Shown: positions 1-6,151 of the stretch, one piece after another | Layout: each line of letters begins with the position of its first letter | How positions within the stretch are numbered: the first letter of the stretch is position 1 | DNA from: an uncultured Bacillota bacterium | GTDB taxonomy: Bacteria > Bacillota_A > Clostridia > Peptostreptococcales > Anaerovoracaceae | Assembly (NCBI GenBank): GCA_946628525.1 | Contig: CAMOWO010000015.1 | Coordinates: 1-11,051, forward strand | Reading direction: 5' to 3' | DNA length: 11,051 nucleotides | Notes under the pieces: generated by a model | The model's database searches: none | The model's input: only the letters and a program-made list of their open reading frames with translations | What the model was told of the DNA's origin: nothing | Position numbers and translations under genes: made by a program

Positions 1-434
1 TTCTCGTCGAGAACGTCTGTATATGGGTTGACGCCGGACTCTGCGATCTGGTCTTCCGTCAGCAGCGCGTTGCCCACTTCATCAGAAGGATAGCTGAGCA
101 TCACGATGACCTTCTTCGCACCCTTTGCCATTCCTTTGAGACAGATCGAGAATCTGTTCCTGGAAAGGATCGGCCAGATGATCCCGATGGTCTCTCCGCC
201 GAGCTTGGCTCTGACATCATCTGCAATGTCATCTATACTCGCATAATTGCCCTGGCATCTTGCTACTACCGACTCCGTGATACTGATGATATCGCGGTCT
301 CTGACCTCGAAACCCTCAGATTCAGCGGCCCCAAGGACGCTCTCAACGACCATGGAAGCCAGATCATCTCCCTCACGGAAAATCGGGCATCTGATCCCAC
401 GCGATATCGTACCGACTCTTCTCTCTGTACTCAT
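1..434 (-). CDS. CofE-like protein (coenzyme F420-0:L-glutamate ligase family), 3' end beyond window
   Basis: The first 144 residues are visible and the C-terminus lies beyond the left edge. The start MSTERRVGTISRGIRCPIF, the stretch RDIISITESVVARCQGNYA (about residues 47-65) and SRNRFSICLKGMAKGAKKV (about 91-109) are recalled as typical of the CofE-like proteins annotated in Clostridia (PF01996-type fold). True CofE adds gamma-glutamates to F420-0 using GTP. No other F420 gene is visible, and most Clostridia are not known to make F420, so ligation of glutamate to another acceptor is equally possible. ATG 434 is preceded by a perfect AGGAGG at 441-446, six bases away. A dedicated promoter lies at 488-516, so the gene can be transcribed apart from the upstream operon. 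Family assignment is fairly sure; the reaction is not. Confidence 0.8.
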   Translation of the reverse strand, partial: MSTERRVGTISRGIRCPIFREGDDLASMVVESVLGAAESEGFEVRDRDIISITESVVARCQGNYASIDDIADDVRAKLGGETIGIIWPILSRNRFSICLKGMAKGAKKVIVMLSYPSDEVGNALLTEDQIAESGVNPYTDVLDE

Positions 435-487
435 ATGTTTCCTCCTGAAAAATGTTTCCTGTCTTGACTTGTTGCTCAAGCCCTATT

Positions 488-516
488 ATTTTAGCACTTT
501 ACGCGCTTCACTTCAA
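488..516 (-). promoter_or_regulatory. Predicted sigma-A promoter for the CofE-like gene
   Basis: On the minus strand there is a -35 TTGAAG (511-516), a 17-base spacer and a -10 TAAAAT (488-493). A TGC just before the -10 gives an extended -10 (TGn). The -35 includes the TGA stop codon of the 62-residue gene. The leader is about 45 bases and contains a weak inverted repeat (CTTGA ... TCAAG) ahead of the ribosome binding site. No terminator separates the small gene from this promoter, so read-through from the upstream operon is also possible. Confidence 0.6.
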
Positions 517-701
517 CTAATTAAAGTATACTGCATCATTTCATAACAAAGCCGGCTGCCTTCCATGATGTCCGGCGGCAGCAGCGCACGGGCCACCTGC
601 TTCAGTTCCAGGTCCTCCGGGGCGCCCTCCAGTTTGAGCATGGCATAATCCCCATCGATCCTGGCGACGGTATAATAACGTTTCTCGAACAGATTTGTCA
701 T
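513..701 (-). CDS. Small DUF3006-like protein, 62 residues
   Basis: This is a short soluble protein with no signal peptide or membrane segment. The pattern of aromatic residues, RIDGDYAMLKLEG and RALLPPDIMEGSRL (residues about 14-26 and 38-51) resembles the DUF3006 layout: an R-x-E/D-G-x-x-A-x-L strand followed by L-P-x-x-x-x-E-G. DUF3006 proteins are small beta-barrel-like proteins of unknown function. The name rests on pattern memory only. ATG 701 has an AGGAGGAGG run at 704-712, a very strong site. It lies 16 bases after the lipoprotein stop codon, so the gene is probably the last in the cardiolipin synthase operon. Its stop codon lies inside the predicted promoter of the next gene. The gene is very likely real; the family name is moderate. 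Confidence 0.75.
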   Translation of the reverse strand: MTNLFEKRYYTVARIDGDYAMLKLEGAPEDLELKQVARALLPPDIMEGSRLCYEMMQYTLIS

Positions 702-717
702 ATCCTCCTCCTGACAA

Positions 718-1413
718 CTATTTCAGATCCTTGAGATTACCCTTTTCGATCACTTCTGTATCGAACTTGTAATCGCCGTTTTCCGGGCTTCCTGACTCAA
801 TGGTCTTTGAGATCTTATAGTTGAGATCTTCTCCGACCTCAAGGATATTCTCAGTCTCAACAGGGACACCCATCTCTTCTGCTACGATCTCATTGAGTTC
901 TTTCATGAGATTGCTGTTTCCGTTCTCATCGTATGCCTGGAAGCCTACAGCTGCATCGTAATATTCTTTCGGGAAATTCTCCTTCAGCCAGCTGTCGTGT
1001 TCTTCACCATCGGCACTCCAGACGACTTCGGTAAGCTCCGGATTCTCATCCGTATAATTGAACCGGATGATGACCTCTCCTGCACCACCTGATATATCAT
1101 AGGCCTTATCCTTAACCACTACGTATTCCGCTTCGTTGAGGAAAGCATAGATCACACCTTCATTCCCGTTTCGTTCGGTGCCGTACACCTCTGCATTCGC
1201 AAAGCACTCGTCAGGAATATACTCTTTATACTGCGGCTCCATCTCCTTCTGGGAGATCTGCCACAGCAGAGCGTCCATCTGATCCTCTGTCAGTTCTACA
1301 TTGCCTGCCGTATTCTGCGCATCACTGTCCTCTGCCTTATCCTGATTTCCGCAGGCAGCGATCCCGAATACTAAAACTGCTGAGAGAATGAACATCAAAA
1401 ATGCTCGTTTCAT
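718..1413 (-). CDS. Secreted lipoprotein of unknown function
   Basis: From ATG 1413 the protein has 231 residues. It begins MKRAFLMFILSAVLVFGIAAC: a basic N-terminus, a hydrophobic stretch and an IAAC lipobox with the lipidated Cys at residue 21. The mature protein should therefore be anchored to the outer face of the membrane. An acidic linker (NQDKAEDSDAQN) follows, then a domain rich in acidic and aromatic residues with strand-like stretches such as GEVIIRFNYTDENPEL and LTEVVWSADGEEHDSW. I do not recognise the domain. The longest reading frame begins at GTG 1422, but that codon is part of the Shine-Dalgarno AGGAG (1422-1426), which is 8 bases from ATG 1413; I therefore chose ATG. It lies 16 bases after the cardiolipin synthase stop and 16 bases before the small gene, so all three are probably co-transcribed. 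Confidence 0.85.
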   Translation of the reverse strand: MKRAFLMFILSAVLVFGIAACGNQDKAEDSDAQNTAGNVELTEDQMDALLWQISQKEMEPQYKEYIPDECFANAEVYGTERNGNEGVIYAFLNEAEYVVVKDKAYDISGGAGEVIIRFNYTDENPELTEVVWSADGEEHDSWLKENFPKEYYDAAVGFQAYDENGNSNLMKELNEIVAEEMGVPVETENILEVGEDLNYKISKTIESGSPENGDYKFDTEVIEKGNLKDLK

Positions 1414-1429
1414 ATTAACCACTCCTTTC

Positions 1430-3016
1430 CTACAAAAGCGGCGCGATCAGCTTCGCTACCGGCCCCATGATCTTATAGAACGTTTCTCCATTTCTGATCG
1501 TATCGTATGTGACCTGACGGCATTTCGTCAGGGTTTCCTGAAAATCAGCCTCGATATCAGAAACACAGTCCGCTTTATACAGATATGTCGCGCATTCGAA
1601 ATGATGGTAAAGACTGCGGTAGTCGAGGTTTATCGTGCCCACGACTGCCTTTTCATCGTCGGAAGTCCAGACCTTTGCATGGACGAATCCCGGTGTATAT
1701 TCATAGATTTTCACGCCGGCATCCAGCAGACTGCGGTAATGTGATTTCGCCAGCGAATATGCGATCTTTTTGTCAGGGATACCAGGCAGTATCAATTTGA
1801 CATCGATCCCCCTCTGCCCTGCATATTTCAGTGCCGTCTCAAGCTCACCGTCCAGGATCAGATACGGTGTCATGATGTGAACATAACGGCCGGCCCTGTT
1901 CAGGATATCCATATATACCGCCTCGCCCACTTTGTCCTCATCCAACGGACAGTCGCAGAACGGGATCACGAATCCCGACGGGCGGATATCTCCCGCACTC
2001 TCGGTGACAGCCGAGACTTCTTTGTAGTCCCTGTCTTCCGAAGACAGATTCCACATCTGCAAAAACATCAGCGTGAAGCTGGACACCGCGTCGCCTTTGA
2101 GCATGACGGCCGTATCTTTCCAGTGTCCGAAGCGTTCGATATGGTTTATATACTCGTCTGCCAGGTTGACGCCGCCGTTAAAGGCGACTTTGCCATCTAT
2201 GACACAGATCTTACGGTGATCTCTGTAATTGTAATGGGAGGAAATGAAAGGCCGTATCGGTGCATATGATTTCGCCCTGATCCCTTCTGCTTCTAACAAT
2301 TTGCAGTAATTCGAAGGAAGCGTGGAGATCTCGCACATCCCGTCGAACATGACGCGTACATCTACCCCGGCCTTGGCCTTGGCGATGAGGATCTCTAAGA
2401 TCTTGCCCCACATATATCCTTCTTCGATGATGAAATACTCGAAAAAGATGAACTTTTCTGCCTTGGCGAGCTCTGTCAGCATCGCCTCGAATTTCTCCTC
2501 TCCCGACGGGAAGTAGGTGGTCTCTGTATTTACAAACGCCGGGAAGCAGCCGCTCCTGTTAAGGTATTTCAAAAGATCGTCTGTATAGCTGTCCTCCTCC
2601 CGAAGTTTGGAGAGCACATCAGGGTCCTGCCTGATCGCATCCTTTGTTTCTGCGATGCGTTCATTGGACAGTCTTTTGATCTTGCGTTGACCGAAATTAG
2701 ACTGGGTGAAAAGGAGCATCAGACCGCCGGGCACCTGCAGGACCGATATGATGAGCATCCATGTCAGTTTCGCAGTGGAATCCATCTTGCTGTTGAACAG
2801 GTATATCATGATCGCGATGGTGAGGAGTCCAAGTCCGATATAGAAATGTTCCAGATGGTCATACAGGAAAAACAGCGGAAGCACCAGAACGGCAAGTTCT
2901 ATAAGGATGAGCAGTATGATGATGAAGAACCTGCTGAAAATCAGCCCAAGGAGCCCTTTTCGCCTCGGTTTCGCCAGTCTTATCGCTGTGTCATTGATAA
3001 TGTTTTCGCGTTCCAT
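1430..3016 (-). CDS. cls: Cardiolipin synthase, two-HKD phospholipase D family
   Basis: The 528-residue product should condense phosphatidylglycerol molecules into cardiolipin and glycerol at the cytoplasmic membrane. Hydrophobic segments lie at about residues 24-52, 57-74 and 86-104. Two phospholipase D catalytic motifs follow: H267-x-K269-x4-D274 within DHRKICVIDGKVAFNGGVN, and H446-x-K448-x4-D453 within FVHAKVWTSDDEKAVVGT, each followed by the usual G/N-rich segment. Both active-site halves are intact and the length fits the bacterial Cls family (about 480-530). ATG 3016 is preceded by GAGGGG (3020-3025). The gene is first in a predicted operon with a lipoprotein and a small DUF3006-like gene, and it has its own promoter at 3076-3105. 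Other two-HKD phosphatidyltransferases have similar motifs, but the N-terminal membrane helices support Cls. Confidence 0.93.
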   Translation of the reverse strand: MERENIINDTAIRLAKPRRKGLLGLIFSRFFIIILLILIELAVLVLPLFFLYDHLEHFYIGLGLLTIAIMIYLFNSKMDSTAKLTWMLIISVLQVPGGLMLLFTQSNFGQRKIKRLSNERIAETKDAIRQDPDVLSKLREEDSYTDDLLKYLNRSGCFPAFVNTETTYFPSGEEKFEAMLTELAKAEKFIFFEYFIIEEGYMWGKILEILIAKAKAGVDVRVMFDGMCEISTLPSNYCKLLEAEGIRAKSYAPIRPFISSHYNYRDHRKICVIDGKVAFNGGVNLADEYINHIERFGHWKDTAVMLKGDAVSSFTLMFLQMWNLSSEDRDYKEVSAVTESAGDIRPSGFVIPFCDCPLDEDKVGEAVYMDILNRAGRYVHIMTPYLILDGELETALKYAGQRGIDVKLILPGIPDKKIAYSLAKSHYRSLLDAGVKIYEYTPGFVHAKVWTSDDEKAVVGTINLDYRSLYHHFECATYLYKADCVSDIEADFQETLTKCRQVTYDTIRNGETFYKIMGPVAKLIAPLL

Positions 3017-3075
3017 GTTCCCCTCGCTATCCGATTGACCCCGTTAAGATGCATTGGAATAATATGTTAATCTAT

Positions 3076-3105
3076 ATTATACCACCATGAATACTTGTTG
3101 CACAA
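3076..3105 (-). promoter_or_regulatory. Predicted extended -10 promoter of the cardiolipin synthase operon
   Basis: The minus strand has a perfect TATAAT (3076-3081) preceded by TGG, an extended -10. A weak -35 TTGTGC (3100-3105) lies 18 bases upstream. The transcript would have a leader of about 52 bases before ATG 3016. The -35 region coincides with a palindrome listed separately and directly abuts the terminator of the upstream transporter gene. Confidence 0.65.
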
Positions 3106-3108
3106 CAA
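3095..3108. repeat. Short palindrome overlapping the cls operon -35 region
   Basis: TTGTTG (3095-3100) and CAACAA (3103-3108) are exact inverted repeats around a two-base centre. The site covers the predicted -35 of the cls operon, which fits a small operator. It could equally arise by chance, since part of it also serves as the T-rich tail of the neighbouring terminator. Confidence 0.35.
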
Positions 3109-3136
3109 AATACCCGTGCAGGTCTCCCTGCACGGG
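3103..3136 (-). terminator. Intrinsic terminator after the NSS transporter gene
   Basis: A perfect 10-bp GC-rich stem, CCCGTGCAGG (3113-3122) and CCTGCACGGG (3127-3136), has a four-base loop. On the minus strand it is followed by TATTTTGTTG. It begins 17 bases after the transporter stop codon, a standard Rho-independent terminator layout. Confidence 0.9.
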
Positions 3137-3152
3137 TTTGCGTCTTCTTAGG

Positions 3153-4550
3153 TTATCTGAACAGGTTCAGGATTCCGGCTGATTCCATAAGGAGGATGAT
3201 GAGCATGATCGGTGCGATGTAGCGGATCATGACTGTGTACATCCCTGTGAAGTGGAAGTGTTCGCCGTTCTTCGTGATCTCGTCGAGGATCACCTTTGGT
3301 TTTGCTACCCAGCCGATGAGGATGCATGTCAGGATAGCGCCTGCAGGCATGAGCAGGTTGTTACTGATGTAGTCCATGATGTCGAGGATCTGGCCTACTG
3401 CACCTGTCGGCAGTGTAACTTCAAAGTAAAGTGCGTTGTATCCCAGACAGACGAATATGCCGCCGATCATTGCGATAGCACATTCGATTATTGCAGCCTT
3501 GTTTCTCGAGATGTGGAACTCGTCGATGAAACTGGATACTACTGCTTCCATAACTGATACAGCACTTGTCAGAGCTGCGAACAGTACCATGATGAAGAAA
3601 AGAGCTCCCATCACCATTCCAATGCCGCCCATTGCCGAGAATACTTTTGGCAGTGATACGAACATGAGTCCAGGGCCTGCCGTCATGCCGTCAGGACCTG
3701 CGAAAGCAAAGATAGCAGGAATGATCATGACGCCGGCAAGGACCGCAACAACGGTATCGAATACCTGGATCTGAACAACGGATTTCGTCAGATTCGTGTT
3801 ATCTGCAAGATACGATCCATAAGCGATCATGATACCCATGGCAACGCTCAAACTGAAGAAGAGCTGTCCCATCGCATCGACGATAACGGACAGAAGTCCT
3901 GTCAGCGTAAGCCCTGTGAAATTAGGGATCAGGTATATTTTGAGACCCTGAAGTCCCGTTCTCGTAACACCATCAGCATCTGTATGACTGATCGTCAGTG
4001 CAAAAATGGAGATGATGATAACGAGTATCAGAAGTGCAGGCATGAGTACCTTTGCGGATGCCTCGATACCCTTGTTTACACCCATTACGATGATCACAGT
4101 ACATGCCAGCAGGAATATGATCGTCATCACGATCGGTGACACGCTGCTTGTGATGTACTCGCCGAAATAGCCGTCCGCTGCAGATGCTTTGCCGCCGCCT
4201 GTAAGGAATACCAGGCAGTACTTGATGACCCATCCGCCGATCACGCAGTAATACGGCATGATGATGATCGGTACGAGACAGCTGATGATGCCCAGCGGCT
4301 TCCAGCCTTTCTTGATCTTATCGTACGCTGAGAGAGGTCCCAGCTTCGTTTTACGACCGATGGCGACTTCTGTCGTCAGAAGTACAAAACCAAAGGTCAG
4401 CAGCAGAATGATGTAAACGAACAGGAACAGTCCGCCACCATCCTTTGCGGCAAAATACGGGAATCTCCAGATGTTCCCCAGACCTACTGCACTGGCCGCC
4501 GCAGCCAGTACGAATCCAATTGAACCACCGAATGAATTTCTTTCTTTCAT
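3153..4550 (-). CDS. Sodium-dependent transporter, NSS/SNF family (LeuT-like)
   Basis: The 465-residue membrane protein should couple inward Na+ movement to uptake of an amino acid or similar small molecule. About 11 membrane segments can be traced (roughly residues 11-33, 41-65, 86-117, 139-157, 166-187, 212-247, 259-285, 309-343, 352-372, 385-415 and 438-463), as in 11-helix bacterial members such as Tyt1 and MhsT rather than 12-helix LeuT. Helix 1 carries the family signature SAVGLGNIWRFPY. Helix 6 has SLSVAMG and helix 8 has LTSAVS (T328, S329), which by eye match the LeuT substrate and Na2 regions. D265 in helix 7 (VFDTVVAVLAG) sits where bacterial chloride-independent members have an acidic residue. 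Substrate cannot be told from sequence. ATG 4550 has GAGGAAGG seven bases upstream; the gene follows the MATE gene after 18 bases and is probably co-transcribed with it. Confidence 0.93.
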   Translation of the reverse strand: MKERNSFGGSIGFVLAAAASAVGLGNIWRFPYFAAKDGGGLFLFVYIILLLTFGFVLLTTEVAIGRKTKLGPLSAYDKIKKGWKPLGIISCLVPIIIMPYYCVIGGWVIKYCLVFLTGGGKASAADGYFGEYITSSVSPIVMTIIFLLACTVIIVMGVNKGIEASAKVLMPALLILVIIISIFALTISHTDADGVTRTGLQGLKIYLIPNFTGLTLTGLLSVIVDAMGQLFFSLSVAMGIMIAYGSYLADNTNLTKSVVQIQVFDTVVAVLAGVMIIPAIFAFAGPDGMTAGPGLMFVSLPKVFSAMGGIGMVMGALFFIMVLFAALTSAVSVMEAVVSSFIDEFHISRNKAAIIECAIAMIGGIFVCLGYNALYFEVTLPTGAVGQILDIMDYISNNLLMPAGAILTCILIGWVAKPKVILDEITKNGEHFHFTGMYTVMIRYIAPIMLIILLMESAGILNLFR

Positions 4551-4568
4551 GTCGATACCTTCCTCGTC

Positions 4569-5990
4569 TTACCTCTTTCTGAAATTGATTTCTCTTGAAC
4601 CTAACTTATCTTTATCTCTGCCCATGTAGCGAAGCTCCTTGAGCCAGAGATTTCTGAACGTAATGATAAAGTAGATCGTACCCAGCACTTCTGCTGCCGG
4701 AAACGATACCCAGACCGCAGGCAGACCCCATACTTTCGCGAAAACGATTGCCATCGGAAGCACTCCGACGAGCTGTCTTATGAGGGAGCCCCACAGACTC
4801 AGGAATCCGTGTCCCGATGCCTGATAGATCGATGATGTCATGATCCCGAAGGCTGCCGGGAGGAATACGATGCTTATGATCCTCATGGCGGGAACGCCGA
4901 TCTCATACATCGCTTCACTGCCCTGTGAATTGAACACCTGCAGGATCTGATGCGGGAAGAACTGGAATATCAGAAGCCCCGCACCCATGATGATCATAGC
5001 GAAGGTCATCCCCTTCTTGTAGGTTTCCATAAGTCTTTTACGGTCACGTGCTCCGTAGTTGAATCCCATGATCGGGAGTACGCCCTGATTGAGGCCAAAT
5101 ACAGGCATGAACACGAAGGACTGTATCCTGCCGTAAACTCCGTTGACGGCAACGGCTGTCTCCGTGAGCCCTCCAAGGATGAAGTTCATGCTGAACTGAA
5201 GCACAGAGCCTATAGCCTGCATGAGGATCGATGGTGCTCCGACCACATAGATGTCTTTGACGATGGTTTTGTTCCATTTCCAGCCCCACAGCTTCACATG
5301 CACCGCATGGTCTCCTCTAAACAGCAGGATCTGGCCAAGTATGAAGGAAACCATCTGGCTGGTAACTGTAGCGAACGCTGCACCAGTAACACCCAACTCC
5401 GGAAACGGCCCTACTCCAAATATCAGGAGCGGGTCAAAAATGATATTTATGACCGCACCCACGAGACTGCATACCATAGGGAATATCATATTTCCCATGG
5501 CCTGCAGTATCTTCTCGGTGGTGATCTGTATCATGATGAAAAGACTGCCGACCGATACGATCTGAAGGTATGCCGAGCCCGCATCGAATATGTACGGAGT
5601 ATCCGTAAGTATGTGCATCAAAGGCCTCGTAAGGAACAGCCCGAATAGTGCGAAAAAGATCCAGTTGAAGAAGCTGAGTCTGTATCCGTGGCTTGCTGCC
5701 AGATCTGCCTCTTCGTAGTTTCTCGCCCCCAGCCTTCTGGATATGAGCGAATTGATGCCGACACCGGTCCCTACTCCCACAGCGATCATCAGAAACTGCA
5801 TCGGCGCAACGTATGTAACCGCTGCCAGTGCCTGCTCTCCGATCAGGGAAACGAAGTAGCTGTCCACGACGTTGTACATCGCCTGGATCATCATGCTGAG
5901 CATCGCAGGCCAGGACATAGCAAGAATGAGCCTGCCAACCGGCATCTCACCCATCCTGTTCGTTCTGTTCAGCGACTTTCCCTCAGCCAT
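4569..5990 (-). CDS. MATE-family efflux transporter (MepA-like)
   Basis: The 473-residue membrane protein is expected to export drugs or cationic metabolites in exchange for Na+ or H+. The N-terminal half begins MGEMPVGRLILAMSWPAMLS with the usual MATE entry helix, followed by QAMYNVVDSYFVSLIG. The post-helix-2 motif SRRLGARNYEEA (about residues 84-95) is echoed in the C-terminal half by GFNYGARDRKRL (about 309-320), reflecting the internal duplication of the fold. NIIFDPLLIFG (about 182-192) is another family hallmark. Length is typical of NorM/MepA-like proteins (about 450-480), so the gene looks intact. ATG 5990 has AGGAGA a few bases upstream (plus strand tctcct, 5995-6000). It is first in an operon with the NSS transporter, with a promoter at 6051-6079 and a hairpin in the leader. 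The actual substrate is unknown. Confidence 0.93.
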   Translation of the reverse strand: MAEGKSLNRTNRMGEMPVGRLILAMSWPAMLSMMIQAMYNVVDSYFVSLIGEQALAAVTYVAPMQFLMIAVGVGTGVGINSLISRRLGARNYEEADLAASHGYRLSFFNWIFFALFGLFLTRPLMHILTDTPYIFDAGSAYLQIVSVGSLFIMIQITTEKILQAMGNMIFPMVCSLVGAVINIIFDPLLIFGVGPFPELGVTGAAFATVTSQMVSFILGQILLFRGDHAVHVKLWGWKWNKTIVKDIYVVGAPSILMQAIGSVLQFSMNFILGGLTETAVAVNGVYGRIQSFVFMPVFGLNQGVLPIMGFNYGARDRKRLMETYKKGMTFAMIIMGAGLLIFQFFPHQILQVFNSQGSEAMYEIGVPAMRIISIVFLPAAFGIMTSSIYQASGHGFLSLWGSLIRQLVGVLPMAIVFAKVWGLPAVWVSFPAAEVLGTIYFIITFRNLWLKELRYMGRDKDKLGSREINFRKR

Positions 5991-6006
5991 AATTTCTCCT
6001 ATACGT

Positions 6007-6027
6007 CAAAAATTGCCCTTGCGGGCA
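6007..6027 (-). promoter_or_regulatory. Leader hairpin with GCAA tetraloop and U-run before the MATE gene
   Basis: In the predicted leader RNA, UGCCC and GGGCA (6023-6027 and 6014-6018) pair around a GCAA loop (GNRA type). AUUUUU follows at about 6008-6013. This is the shape of a small intrinsic terminator, placed between the promoter (6051-6079) and the MATE start codon at 5990. It could attenuate transcription of the operon. The stem is only 5 bp, so it may simply be a leader stem near the ribosome binding site. Confidence 0.4.
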
Positions 6028-6050
6028 TTATTTCTCAAACAACTCGAACC

Positions 6051-6079
6051 ATAATAACAAAGTTTTTGTGTATTATCAA
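6051..6079 (-). promoter_or_regulatory. Predicted sigma-A promoter of the MATE-NSS operon
   Basis: On the minus strand, -35 TTGATA (6074-6079) and -10 TATTAT (6051-6056) are separated by exactly 17 bases. Each box differs from consensus by only one or two bases, in an A/T-rich region. The start of transcription would be near 6044, giving a leader of about 54 bases. Confidence 0.7.
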
Positions 6080-6083
6080 TAGG

Positions 6084-6110
6084 AAACGGCCACATTTTTT
6101 GTGACCGTTT
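6084..6110 (-). terminator. Hairpin downstream of the heptad-repeat gene; weak terminator or operator
   Basis: AAACGGTCACA (6110-6100, minus strand) pairs with TGTGGCCGTTT (6094-6084) around a five-base A loop. The single imperfect position is a G-U pair in minus-strand RNA but a C-A mismatch in plus-strand RNA, so the stem suits the minus-strand transcript of the gene ending at 6152. It lacks a good U-run (GUUUCCUAUUG follows), so termination may be weak. The same near-palindrome lies only four bases upstream of the MATE -35 box, so it could instead be a protein-binding site. Confidence 0.5.
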
Positions 6111-6151
6111 ACATTTAGAATAGTTCGAATATTTATGCAAAGCATCCGCGG

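Noticed and set aside
1420..1422. GTG start for the lipoprotein at 1422
   Set aside because: The codon is inside the AGGAG ribosome binding site that serves ATG 1413; starting there would leave no binding site of its own.
4950..5648. A 232-codon open frame on the plus strand opposite the MATE gene
   Set aside because: The product is rich in His, Arg and Tyr without domain features, and lies fully antisense to a well-supported gene. The same applies to plus-strand frames at 7817-8362 and 9354-9947.
6135..6145. ATGC-TTT-GCAT hairpin just after the heptad gene as its terminator
   Set aside because: A four-bp stem with a three-base loop and no U-run is too weak; the hairpin at 6084-6110 is the better candidate.
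5991..6151. Guanidine-type riboswitch ahead of the MATE gene
   Set aside because: The leader after the predicted promoter is only about 54 bases and shows one short hairpin; I cannot see an aptamer with conserved loops.
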